From Pseudomonas sp. sp1636 (GTDB lineage Bacteria > Pseudomonadota > Gammaproteobacteria > Pseudomonadales > Pseudomonadaceae): DNA of 64,000 nt. Positions 8,567 to 16,759 of the stretch are shown here, in pieces. Each line of letters begins with the position of its first letter. The first letter of the stretch is position 1. The stretch lies in NCBI RefSeq assembly GCF_030376615.1, contig NZ_JARRAB010000001.1:1-64000 (forward strand), given 5' to 3'. A program made the translations under genes and the position numbers. Under the pieces are notes generated by a model. The model was given only the letters and a program-made list of their open reading frames with translations. It searched no databases and was not told where the DNA came from.

Positions 8567-8645
8567 TTAGCGTACGGCTTCCATTTTCTGAGACGCACCA
8601 ACACCTTCGCTGATCCTCAGAATTGGAAAATAAGGACTGATATTT
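8567..8645. mobile_element. Two Tn3-family-like terminal repeats facing each other
   Basis: On the minus strand 8567-8599 reads CGTCTCAGAAAATGGAAG then CGTACGCTAA, resembling the 38-bp ends of Tn3-family elements (CTCAGAAAACGGAAAAT...CGCTAAG). On the plus strand about 8617-8640 reads CTCAGAATTGGAAAATAAGG, a second partial match in opposite orientation. These look like decayed ends of two transposons abutting. The comparison is from memory. Confidence 0.4.
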
Positions 8646-8669
8646 TGCCTAGTCTGACTGTCCGCAATG

Positions 8670-8854
8670 GGTCGATTCTGTTGAAAAAGTCGGTCTCCGA
8701 GGGAGCTGCTTTTCGGCAGCTCAAAAATCACTCAATTTTGGCGTTGCTACGTAAAAACCAACGCAGCTCCGCCTTCTGAGCGAGTCAGATTTCAACGTAG
8801 CCAACGCTATTTCGTATTCAAAAATCGCAAAGGGACTTTTTCAACAGAATCGGC
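8670..8854. mobile_element. MITE-like element with 19-bp perfect inverted ends
   Basis: CGATTCTGTTGAAAAAGTC at 8673-8691 is repeated exactly inverted at 8834-8852. The match extends outward to GG with one mismatch. The 140-base interior has no coding frame of note. The ends resemble IS termini common in Pseudomonas. The rest of 8562-9252 contains the Tn3-like ends, the TA-bounded repeat at 9124-9212 and no gene that I can support. Confidence 0.6.
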
Positions 8855-9123
8855 CAAAAGCTGACATTCAGCAGCATCGAGATCCTGGTGCCTCGCCGTT
8901 TTTCGGGCAGCCCGTTGCTTCGCGCCTGAGCTGCAAATAGGCATACAGCATGCCGTTATAGGGAATATGGAGGGCGCTTTTATCGGTCGTTCGGATTGCC
9001 AGCTCAGTAGAGTTAGGCCCGAGCAGAGGGTTGAACACTAGCCGCGCTGCAGTTGAGTGGGTCAAGGCTGGGGCTGTGCTTTTACTCATCAACGGCAGCA
9101 TGACCACAGCTCCAGCGCCTCTC

Positions 9124-9212
9124 TAGCAGACCGTTGAAAAACCTAGGCGAGGCAGCCGAGCCTGTTTTTAACGCCGTATCGGCAACGCAGGTAGTTTTTC
9201 AACGGCCGGCTA
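9124..9212 (+). repeat. TA-bounded palindromic element, copy A (full length)
   Basis: An 89-bp element starting TAGCAGACCGTTGAAAAAC and ending with its near-perfect inverse (17 of 19). It shares its interior with copies at 47987 and 45657. It lies 40 bases before the MFS gene. Confidence 0.75.
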
Positions 9213-9252
9213 AATCGCTTCTGTCATTCCCGACCGCCAAAAGGTGCCCGCC

Positions 9253-10479
9253 ATGCGTTTAAATGCTGCGGTTGTAGTGCTGCTAACCGGCCTGGTGGCG
9301 GCGACATATGGCTTCGGAATCTATCTGTTCGCCCAGCTCGTCCCCGATATGCAGGCATCTTTTGGTTTCGATTTTTCCTATGTGGGTAGCATCACCGCTT
9401 CGGCGCAACTGGGTTTTCTGCTCGGCGCACTGCTGGCGGTCTGGCTGACGCCCAAGATCGGCGGCGGCTGGATGATAGTGGCTTCGGGTACGGTGTGTGC
9501 CCTGGCGTTGCTGCTGATCCCGTTGTCGAACAACATCTTTGTGGTAGGCGTATTGCTGACCCTGCTGGCAGGCACTGCTGCGACTGTCTTTGTGCCGATG
9601 GTCGATGTCATCGCTAGTGTGGTCGCCTACCGTTACCGTGGCTTGGCCATGGGCCTGGTATCCAGCGGAACCAGCTATGGGGTGGCGATCAACAGCCTGT
9701 TGGTGCCCCTTTATGTCCCGCAAGGGGAATGGCGCAGCGTCTGGTGGTTGGTAGGGTTGCTCACGGTGGCGATGGCTGTGCTGGTGCTGCTGGTGTTCAA
9801 GAAGGGCGGTTTGCTTGGCCAAAACGTGCCGGTAGCCGCGGCACCGGCGACAGAAGATGTCGCCTTACCCAGCTTGCGCTTGGAACTGATAAAACCCTGG
9901 GTGTTACTGATCTGGTCGATGAATTTCTTGATAGGTTTCGCTACCTTTCCGTTCCAGACCTACCTCTCGTCTTATCTGCGCACCGAGCTGGGTTTTGGAG
10001 TGCAATACAGTGCCCAGGTCTGGGCGTTGATCGGTTTCGTCGGCATGTTCGCCGGGCTTGCAATCGGCTGGCTCTCGGATCGGATCGGGCTACGCGCCGC
10101 GATGCTTCTGGTATATGGCTGCGTGGTGCTGGCTGCACTGATATTCGTGGTGAGTCCCTCGGGTTATTGGCCCTTGGTCGCCGCGGTGCTGTTCTCTACT
10201 GCCTTCTACCCCATCTTCGGCCTTATTCCCGCTTACGTTTCCAAATTGGCATCATCCAGCGCCATGGCCGTCTCCATCTTTGGTATCGCCAACGTGATGC
10301 AAGGCTCTGGCGGCATGCTGGGCAACTATGGCGCGGGACTACTGGCTAATCACAGCGGCAGCTTTGCCGGGGTATATGCCGCGATAAGCGGCGTTGGTGT
10401 GTTGCTGATAGTGCTGACGCTAAAACTGCCCCGAGAGACCCCGGCAACCGCAGCGGCGGGCTTAACCGCTAGCTGCTAG
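9253..10479 (+). CDS. MFS transporter (substrate unknown)
   Basis: A 408-residue major facilitator with about 12 membrane segments in two halves separated by a cytoplasmic loop near residues 185-215. The start MRLNAAVVVLL is chosen over a GTG three codons earlier because AAGG lies 9 bases before this ATG. The loop between segments 2 and 3 is poorly conserved, so family placement is not possible from sequence alone. It is isolated between the TA-bounded repeat and a REP-containing gap. It may belong to the accessory region that begins at 7 kb. Confidence 0.85.
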   Translation: MRLNAAVVVLLTGLVAATYGFGIYLFAQLVPDMQASFGFDFSYVGSITASAQLGFLLGALLAVWLTPKIGGGWMIVASGTVCALALLLIPLSNNIFVVGVLLTLLAGTAATVFVPMVDVIASVVAYRYRGLAMGLVSSGTSYGVAINSLLVPLYVPQGEWRSVWWLVGLLTVAMAVLVLLVFKKGGLLGQNVPVAAAPATEDVALPSLRLELIKPWVLLIWSMNFLIGFATFPFQTYLSSYLRTELGFGVQYSAQVWALIGFVGMFAGLAIGWLSDRIGLRAAMLLVYGCVVLAALIFVVSPSGYWPLVAAVLFSTAFYPIFGLIPAYVSKLASSSAMAVSIFGIANVMQGSGGMLGNYGAGLLANHSGSFAGVYAAISGVGVLLIVLTLKLPRETPATAAAGLTASC

Positions 10480-10832
10480 TGCGGGTTGGACACAGCTCGT
10501 GCGGCTAGCAACAGAAGAGTAGGCAACGCGGCCCATGGAGGTGCTGGAGGCGCCAGCGATGTTTTACCTCGGTTTTGTAAAAACCGGAAAAACCGGGGCA
10601 GACCACGGTATTGATGCTGAGGAAGCAGCTCCTGGCCGGTTTCTGCCGGTTGTTACTGGCTGCTATCGGGTCGTTGGCTGTCGGGCACGAATGCCAGGAG
10701 CGGCCAGCCTGCCCTATAAATCAGTCCGCCCCCTTTTCGCTAGCAAAGACTCGCCCCTAAGTCGGGCCTCCCGCGCAAGGCTTGAATCCGCGAGGGTACA
10801 TAAACCGATTACCCACACGGCCAACCAGCGGG
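10480..10832. other. Intergenic region with a REP half-site
   Basis: No gene is seen. A REP-like sequence lies at 10749-10775 (minus strand: GGGAGGCCCGACTTAGGGG), the same family as the pairs at 16575-16657 and 33218-33320. An imperfect hairpin around 10566-10598 (CGGTTTTTA-type) may end the MFS transcript. Confidence 0.45.
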
Positions 10833-11651
10833 TTAACCCGGATCCGGCGCCGTTGCGGTCTGGGGCCGGATGGCGCGGGCGGAGCCCGGCGTCTGCTTGA
10901 AGCGGCTCTTGTAGGCCCGGGAGAAGCTGGAGGCATCGGCAAAGCCGACTTCGTCGGCCACCGCCGCCAGCGAAATGGCGCTGTTGAGCAGGAGGAACTG
11001 CGCCCGCTGCATGCGCCGGTTCATCACGTATTGTTGCGGCGTCAGGCCGAACTGGCGCTGGAACAGGCAATGGAAATGGCTCTCGCTGAGGTTGATCGCC
11101 GCCGCCAGCTCGCCATTGCTGGGCGGCTCGGCCAGGCGCCGGTCGATCAGCCGGTCGAGCTCGGCGACGGCCAGTCGCGAGCCACGCAGCGGCGACGGGG
11201 CGGCCGATGAATAGAGCTGGCACAGCTGGGTCATGAACAGCGAGACCAACTGGTAGCTGACCACCGAGCCGCCCTGTTCCAGGCCACGCCGCAGCTGCCC
11301 GGCGGCGAAGTCCAGCAGCGGCAGCGCGGCAGCATCCAGGCAAACGAACTCCGGGCGCTGGAACAGCGTCTGGCTGAAGTTCAGCTCGCAGGCCTGTTCC
11401 AGCGCCCGGATATAGGGGTCGTTCAGCGACACGTCGATCACCAGCAGTTCGCTGTCTTCGCTGAGGCCGGCATATAGATGCCCGGCCGAAGCCGGTACCA
11501 GTGCGGCGCGGCCGTTGGCCAGGCGGCCGGCGTTGCCCTGGAACTCGCAGTCCATCCGCCCGCGCCAGCCGATCAGCACCTGGGCATAGTCGTGGCAATG
11601 CTCGCCGCGCTGCCGCGCGATCAGATTACGCCGGGCCTGGCTGCGGTTCAT
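10833..11651 (-). CDS. AraC-family transcriptional regulator
   Basis: A protein of about 272 residues from MNRSQARRN. It has an N-terminal cupin-like sensing domain (HCHDYAQVLIGWRG near residues 16-30) and a C-terminal double helix-turn-helix (about 165-265), including SESHFHCLFQRQFGLTPQQYVMNRR and FADASSFSRAYKSRFKQTPG. The frame is open further upstream to 11849 and the ribosome site is weak, so the start is uncertain. It is divergent from the ornithine cyclodeaminase-family gene, 127 bases away. It likely controls that gene and the NhaC-FAD dehydrogenase pair in response to an amino acid. Confidence 0.85.
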   Translation of the reverse strand: MNRSQARRNLIARQRGEHCHDYAQVLIGWRGRMDCEFQGNAGRLANGRAALVPASAGHLYAGLSEDSELLVIDVSLNDPYIRALEQACELNFSQTLFQRPEFVCLDAAALPLLDFAAGQLRRGLEQGGSVVSYQLVSLFMTQLCQLYSSAAPSPLRGSRLAVAELDRLIDRRLAEPPSNGELAAAINLSESHFHCLFQRQFGLTPQQYVMNRRMQRAQFLLLNSAISLAAVADEVGFADASSFSRAYKSRFKQTPGSARAIRPQTATAPDPG

Positions 11652-11778
11652 TGCGCCTGAACCGCTGGAGGAAGGGATCGATTCATAGCCTGGGTATATA
11701 ACTCCAGCGGCAGGGTCAATGGCAGAGGGGGCAACGTGATTACCATGGCAAAACACCTTAGCAACGGGAAACACCGCC

Positions 11779-12735
11779 ATGCAACTGAATGCCGACCAGG
11801 TACAAAGCGCCCTGCCGTGGGCCAGTCTGATCGAGGCGCTGAGCGACATCTTCGCTCGCGACGACGTCTGCTCGCCGATTCGTCACCACCACGCGCTCAA
11901 CGTGCCCGGCGAGCCGACAGCCACCCTGCTGCTGATGCCGGCCTGGATCGAAGGCGAGTACCTGGGCGTCAAGCAGGTCAATGTATTCCCCGGCAACAAT
12001 GCGCGTAACCTGCCCGGTCTGAGCAGCTACTACATGCTCAGCTGCGGCCAGAGCGGTCGCCCGCTGGCGCTGCTGGACGGCAACGAGCTGACCGCACGAC
12101 GCACCGCCGCGGCCTCGGCGCTGGCCTCGCGCCTGCTGTCCCGCGCCGATGCCAGCACTCTGCTGATGGTCGGCGCCGGACGCATGGGCCGCCGCCTGAT
12201 TCCGGCGCACATGAGCGTGCGGCCGATCCAGCGCGTGCAGGTGTGGGATCGCAACGAGACGGCCTCGGCGGCGCTGGTGGCCGAACTGCGGGCCAGCGAC
12301 ATCGACGCCCAGGTGTGCCGCACCGAGCAGTTGCAACAGATCGCCGGCGCGGCCGACATCATCAGCTGCGCGACCCTGGCGACCGAGCCGGTGATCTTCG
12401 GCGACTGGCTCAAACCCGGCGCCCACCTCGACCTGGTCGGCAGCTTCACCCCCAACATGCGCGAAACCGACAACCTCGCCATGCAGCGTTGCGCGGTGTT
12501 CGTCGACACCCGCGCCGGGGCGCTGAGCGAGACCGGCGACCTGATCATGCCGATCCGCGAAGGCGCCATCGGCACCGACAAGATTCTCGCCGAACTCGCC
12601 GAGCTGTGCCGCGGTCAGCACGCCGGCCGCGCCGCCCTGGCCAACCCCGAGCAAGCGCTGACCCTGTTCAAGTCGGTGGGCGATTCGCGCGAAGACCTCG
12701 CCGCGGCGATTCTCGCCTACCGCCATCAAGGCTGA
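11779..12735 (+). CDS. Ornithine cyclodeaminase / mu-crystallin family protein
   Basis: A 318-residue NAD(P)-dependent enzyme of the OCD/mu-crystallin family. It has the Rossmann motif LLMVGAGRMGRRL near residues 127-139 and the family segment LALLDGNELTARRTAAASALAS near 95-116. Members include ornithine cyclodeaminase, pyrroline-2-carboxylate reductase and the DauB-type reductase. The neighbouring FAD amino-acid dehydrogenase suggests a reductase that turns an imino acid into an L-amino acid; pyrroline-2-carboxylate to L-proline is one option, given PutA/PutP 6-9 kb away. A terminator directly follows, so it can be made alone. True substrate unknown. Confidence 0.85.
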   Translation: MQLNADQVQSALPWASLIEALSDIFARDDVCSPIRHHHALNVPGEPTATLLLMPAWIEGEYLGVKQVNVFPGNNARNLPGLSSYYMLSCGQSGRPLALLDGNELTARRTAAASALASRLLSRADASTLLMVGAGRMGRRLIPAHMSVRPIQRVQVWDRNETASAALVAELRASDIDAQVCRTEQLQQIAGAADIISCATLATEPVIFGDWLKPGAHLDLVGSFTPNMRETDNLAMQRCAVFVDTRAGALSETGDLIMPIREGAIGTDKILAELAELCRGQHAGRAALANPEQALTLFKSVGDSREDLAAAILAYRHQG

Positions 12736-12750
12736 AACGAACGCCTGTTT

Positions 12751-12777
12751 GGGCACCCGGCGACGGGTGCCCTTTTT
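12751..12777 (+). terminator. Rho-independent terminator after the OCD-family gene
   Basis: GGGCACCCG/CGGGTGCCC stem with a 4-base loop followed by six T. It separates the OCD-family gene from the NhaC-type gene. Confidence 0.85.
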
Positions 12778-12840
12778 TACTCCCGCCAACAAAAACAAGA
12801 CGATGAGGACGGCCGTCGCTCATCATCCGGAGTCCCGAGA

Positions 12841-14328
12841 ATGACGGATAAAGCCACGCCCCCAATTGCCATGCCCAACCTCTGGCTGGCCCTGATTCCA
12901 ATTGTCCTGACCATCGGCCTGCTGGCCCTGCAGATCTTCTACTACAACGATTTCACCCCGCACATCGCGCTGGCCATCGGCATCGCCATCACCGGCCTGG
13001 TGGGCTGGGCGCAAGGCTATCGCTGGAAGGACATCGAGTCCGGCGCCTTCCATGTGCTGCACGTGGCGATGCCGTCGATCGCCACCCTGATCCTGGTCGG
13101 CATGCTGGTCAGCACCTGGATCGCCAGCGGCACCGTACCGCTGCTGATCTACTACGGCCTGGAGCTGATCGACCCGGCCTGGTTCCTCGCCGCCTCGATG
13201 CTGCTCTGCTCGGTGGTATCGCTGGCCATCGGTTCGAGCTGGACCACGGTCGGCACCATCGGCCTGGCGCTGGTGGGCATCGGCACCGCCTTCGGCATTC
13301 CGCTGTACTGGATCGCCGGCGCGGTGGTCTCAGGCGCGTTCTTCGGCGACAAGGTCTCGCCCCTGTCGGACACCACCAACCTGGCGGCGGCGGTGACCGA
13401 AACCAACGTGTTCGAGCACATCCGCAACATGATGCCGACCACCATTCCGGCGATGCTCATCGCCTTCGCCCTCTATCTGCTGGTGGGCGGCCAGGCCAGC
13501 GTCGATGCCTCGCAGCTCGAGCAGATCCGTCTGTTCAAGGAAGGCTTGAGCAGCCACTTCGACCTCGGCTTGCTGGCGCTGATCCCGCTGCTGGTGGTCA
13601 TGGCGCTGGCGTTCTTCAAGGTCGCGCCGATTCCGGCGCTGTTCACTGGTTTCGCCCTCGGCGGCCTGGTTGCCTTGATCAATTACGACTACAACCTCAA
13701 CCAGCTGCTGACCTTCGCCCACAGCGGCTTCAAGATCAGCAGCGGCAGCGAGTCGCTCGACAGCCTGCTCAACCGCGGCGGCGTGACCTCGATGACCTGG
13801 ATGGTCACCTTGATGATGTTCGCCCTGGCCTTTGGCGGCGCCCTCGAGCGCACCCGCTGCCTGGAATCGGTGGTCAGCTCGATCATGCGCCTGAGCAGTG
13901 GCTTTCGCGGCCTGCAAACCAACGCCATTCTGACCTCGATCGCGACCAACGCGGTGTCCGGCGACGTCTACCTGTCGATCGCCCTGCCGGGGCGCATGTA
14001 CGGCCCCGAGTACGACCGCCTGGGCTACAGCCGCCTCAACCTGTCGCGGGCCATCGAGGAAGGCGGCACCCTGGTCTCGCCACTGATCCCCTGGAATGCC
14101 GGCGGCGCCTTCGTCATCGGCACCCTGGGGCTGTCGGTGGCGTCCGGCGACTACAGCAACCTGCTCTATGCGCCGCTGGCATTCGCCTGCTGGCTGTCGC
14201 CGCTGATCGGCATCCTCTACGCCCAGACCGGCTGGTTCTCCAAGCGCGCCGAGGTCGAGCAGGTGGGTGCGGCTGCCCGCCCGGCTACCGACACGTCGCT
14301 GGCTTCCCCGGCAGAAGAAGTGGCCTGA
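12841..14328 (+). CDS. NhaC-family Na+/H+ antiporter
   Basis: A 495-residue inner-membrane protein of the NhaC antiporter family, with about 12 membrane segments and the conserved stretch AFFGDKVSPLSDTTNLAAA near residues 166-184. Its stop overlaps the start of the FAD dehydrogenase (TGATG), so the two are translationally coupled. Such coupling to an amino-acid catabolic enzyme suggests it moves the amino acid or a counter-ion needed for its use. Some NhaC relatives exchange organic substrates. That reading is inference. Confidence 0.85.
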   Translation: MTDKATPPIAMPNLWLALIPIVLTIGLLALQIFYYNDFTPHIALAIGIAITGLVGWAQGYRWKDIESGAFHVLHVAMPSIATLILVGMLVSTWIASGTVPLLIYYGLELIDPAWFLAASMLLCSVVSLAIGSSWTTVGTIGLALVGIGTAFGIPLYWIAGAVVSGAFFGDKVSPLSDTTNLAAAVTETNVFEHIRNMMPTTIPAMLIAFALYLLVGGQASVDASQLEQIRLFKEGLSSHFDLGLLALIPLLVVMALAFFKVAPIPALFTGFALGGLVALINYDYNLNQLLTFAHSGFKISSGSESLDSLLNRGGVTSMTWMVTLMMFALAFGGALERTRCLESVVSSIMRLSSGFRGLQTNAILTSIATNAVSGDVYLSIALPGRMYGPEYDRLGYSRLNLSRAIEEGGTLVSPLIPWNAGGAFVIGTLGLSVASGDYSNLLYAPLAFACWLSPLIGILYAQTGWFSKRAEVEQVGAAARPATDTSLASPAEEVA

Positions 14329-15602
14329 TGCGATCCTCACGCGCGCCTCAGCCTGGCGCTTCTGCCCAAACCGTCGCGGTGGTCGGCGCCGGCGTGGTCG
14401 GCCTGTGCACCGCCCTGCAAGCCCAGCGCCAGGGCTACCGGGTGACCCTGATCGACCGCGATGCGCCGGGCCAGGGCGCCTCCTTCGGCAACGCCGGCTA
14501 CCTGGCCACGGAACTGATCGACCCGCTGTCCAGCGGCAAGACCCTGCGCGGCGCCTTGGCCATGTTGCTCGATCCGCACGGGCCGTTGGCCTTGCCGCTG
14601 GGCTACCTGCACCGCAGCCTGCCCTGGCTGCTGCGCTTCGTCGCCGCCGCCCGCCCCGCTCAGGTCGCGCGCTCGCGGGACGGTCTGCTCGCCCTCAACC
14701 GGGCGGCGCTGCCGGCCTGGCGGCGCTGCCTGGCCGACATAGGCGCCAGCCAACAGCTGCGCCAATCCGGCTACCTGCTGGTCTGGGAATCGGCGGGGCG
14801 CCTCGAGGAGGCCAGGGCCCACGCCCGCTACCTGCAGCAATGGGGGGTGCACAGCGAGTTGGTCGACGCCGCGCGCGTGGCGCAACTGGAGCCGGCGCTG
14901 GCCGGTACGGTCAAGCATGCCCTGTATTTTCCCGAGGCCTGCCAGGTGCGCGAGCCCTATGAGCTCTGCCGCCAGCTGTTCGCCGCGTTCGAGGCGCGCG
15001 GCGGCTGCTTCGTGCAGCAGGCCGTCGAACACTTGTCTGCCGATGCGCAGCAGGTGCGCGTGCAGATCGCCGGTACAGCGTTGAGCGTCGACCGGGCGGT
15101 GATCTGCGCCGGTGCCTGGAGCAAGAAGCTGCTGCAGGGCACCGGCATCGAGGTGCCGCTGGAGGCGGAGCGCGGTTACCACCTGAGCCTGGACAGCCCG
15201 GTCATCCGCCTCAACCGGCCCATCGGCTCGGCGGAACGGCGCTTCGTCATCAGCCCGCTGGACTCCGGCCTGCGCGCCGTGGGCTTTACCGAACTGGGTG
15301 GCCTGCGGCTGAAGCCGATCCGCCGGCGCGGCAAGACCCTGCGCCGGCACAGCCAGGCGCTGATTCCGGCACTCGCCGATCCATCCCTGCAAACCAGCGA
15401 GTGGATGGGCCACCGCCCCACCCTGCCCGACTCGCTGCCGGTGATCGATCGTCACCCGCAGCATGCGCGGTTGCTGTTCGCCTTCGGCAACCAGCACCTG
15501 GGCCTGACCCAGGCGGCGATCAGCGCGGAACTGGTGGTCAGCCTGATGGCCGGGGAAACCCCGCCTATCGACTTGCGGCCCTACCGGGTCGACCGCTTCT
15601 GA
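14328..15602 (+). CDS. FAD-dependent D-amino-acid dehydrogenase (DadA-like)
   Basis: A 424-residue FAD-dependent oxidoreductase of the DAO/DadA family. The dinucleotide motif VAVVGAGVVGLCTALQA lies near residues 16-32, followed by GASFGNAGYLA, and a C-terminal FAD segment FAFGNQHLGLTQA near 384-396. The family oxidises D-amino acids to imino acids, passing electrons to the membrane chain. It overlaps the NhaC gene by one base. With the OCD-family reductase upstream it could form a two-step D-to-L inversion, as DauA/DauB do for arginine; D-proline or a related cyclic amino acid is a candidate. The substrate is not determined by sequence. Confidence 0.85.
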   Translation: MRSSRAPQPGASAQTVAVVGAGVVGLCTALQAQRQGYRVTLIDRDAPGQGASFGNAGYLATELIDPLSSGKTLRGALAMLLDPHGPLALPLGYLHRSLPWLLRFVAAARPAQVARSRDGLLALNRAALPAWRRCLADIGASQQLRQSGYLLVWESAGRLEEARAHARYLQQWGVHSELVDAARVAQLEPALAGTVKHALYFPEACQVREPYELCRQLFAAFEARGGCFVQQAVEHLSADAQQVRVQIAGTALSVDRAVICAGAWSKKLLQGTGIEVPLEAERGYHLSLDSPVIRLNRPIGSAERRFVISPLDSGLRAVGFTELGGLRLKPIRRRGKTLRRHSQALIPALADPSLQTSEWMGHRPTLPDSLPVIDRHPQHARLLFAFGNQHLGLTQAAISAELVVSLMAGETPPIDLRPYRVDRF

Positions 15603-15674
15603 GTCGAGCAGCCAATCCTCCTCAGCGAGGGCTCGCTCAGCCTTCCACCCAAACCGCAACAGCTCGGGCAGCCC

Positions 15675-16214
15675 TTAGCCGGGTCGATCGGCGATCAACG
15701 CCAGCAGGTCGGTGACGCCCACATCGACCCCCGCCTGGGCCAGCAGGGTCGTGACCTGGCCGCGGTGGTGGCTCTGGTGGTTGAAGAAGTGCATCAGCAG
15801 ACTGAAGAACGGCTTCTGTGCGGGCACGCCCTTGCTGTTGCGGTAGGCGAGCAGATGATCCAGATCGGCCTCGCCGATGGACGCGGCCCAGTCGAGGATC
15901 AGCCGGTCGAGCCATTGGCGATGCGCGTACAGCGCCCGGAGGTCGGCGAACAGTATCTGCCCCAGGCCCGCCGGCGCCGGCAGGTCGCGCACCGGCGCCA
16001 GCGCGGCATAGTCGGCCGGGTGGTTGGCAAAGCGTTGAAGCCAGATTGTGTCGCCTACCACCAGGTGGTTCAGGGTGCCGAGCAGCGAGCCGAAGAACGC
16101 CTTGCGGTCGGCGACTTGCTCGGCCTCGGGCAGACCGAGCGCCGCCTGATAGACCTTGGCGTTGATCCATTGGTTGTACTGCGCCATCAGGCGGACATGC
16201 TGGCTTCGGCCCAC
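15675..16214 (-). CDS. DinB family protein
   Basis: A 179-residue four-helix-bundle protein of the DinB/YfiT superfamily. Putative metal-ligand histidines are in TLNHLVVGD near residue 49 and in FFNHQSHHRGQ near 144-150. Many members are thiol-dependent transferases or of unknown role. A GTG start is chosen because GGAG lies 7 bases upstream; an ATG nine codons on is possible. It is convergent with the FAD dehydrogenase gene. Confidence 0.85.
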   Translation of the reverse strand: MGRSQHVRLMAQYNQWINAKVYQAALGLPEAEQVADRKAFFGSLLGTLNHLVVGDTIWLQRFANHPADYAALAPVRDLPAPAGLGQILFADLRALYAHRQWLDRLILDWAASIGEADLDHLLAYRNSKGVPAQKPFFSLLMHFFNHQSHHRGQVTTLLAQAGVDVGVTDLLALIADRPG

Positions 16215-16249
16215 GGTGAATCTCCTATTCGCTGATTGGATGCGGCGTC

Positions 16250-16450
16250 GCCTTGACGGCGAACGATCCCTCCCAGCCGAGATAGTACAGCTCGAAGGGC
16301 ATGGCGCGGGCAGGCTTTCAGATCGGGGATGAGCTCTGCAAAGCCATCTCGCGGCACCTTGATCTGGAGAAAAAGCCGAACGATGGACTGCCGTTCGATC
16401 GTGAGGCGATCAAGCCGAGCCAGCCGGCGTTGAAAGGACTGGGCATCCAT
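16250..16450 (-). pseudogene. Possible decayed transposase fragment
   Basis: A frame starting MDAQSFQRRLARLDRLTIER and continuing to DLKACP resembles the N-terminus of IS1595-type transposases (helical N-domain then a CPxC zinc site). Similarity is lost after KACP and no catalytic domain follows. The call is from pattern memory only. The region 16215-16759 otherwise contains a REP pair and the oprC terminator. Confidence 0.28.
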
Positions 16451-16574
16451 AACGCCACGCCTTGCTGAGCCGTCTTCAATCTCGGGCTTGCAACAGTTAA
16501 CGGCTACATAGCCCCCAAAAAAGGCCCTGTACCCGTTAACCGTTGTATCGCCAGGCGCGAACGGCCTGCGATCC

Positions 16575-16657
16575 GTAGGAGGCCCGGCCTCGGGGCGAGC
16601 CTTGGCAATACCGCGCAACGATGGGCAGGCAGCCCTGCGGGGTCGCGCCGCCTACAA
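16575..16657. repeat. REP pair
   Basis: GTAGGAGGCCCGGCCTCGGG at 16575 and, inverted, TTGTAGGCGGCGCGACCCCG ending near 16657 form a divergent pair. This is the same family as 33218-33320 and 10749-10775. The arrangement is typical of Pseudomonas REP doublets. Confidence 0.6.
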
Positions 16658-16693
16658 GAGATCGCGCATGCAACACATAATTGGGACATAGCC

Positions 16694-16736
16694 AAAAAAA
16701 GAACCGGCCTGCACAGCAGGCTGTGCAGGCCGGTTC
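16694..16736 (-). terminator. Terminator downstream of the copper receptor gene
   Basis: On the minus strand AACCGGCCTGCACA pairs perfectly with TGTGCAGGCCGGTT around a 6-base loop, followed by seven T. It lies 24 bases past the receptor stop. Confidence 0.9.
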
Positions 16737-16759
16737 CGCAGGCTGACTGGCGACCCGAC

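Noticed and set aside
8868..9107. 79-residue minus-strand frame between the MITE and copy A
   Set aside because: No ribosome site, no family match that I recognise, and it sits among mobile-element debris. It could be a fragment, but I cannot support a gene.
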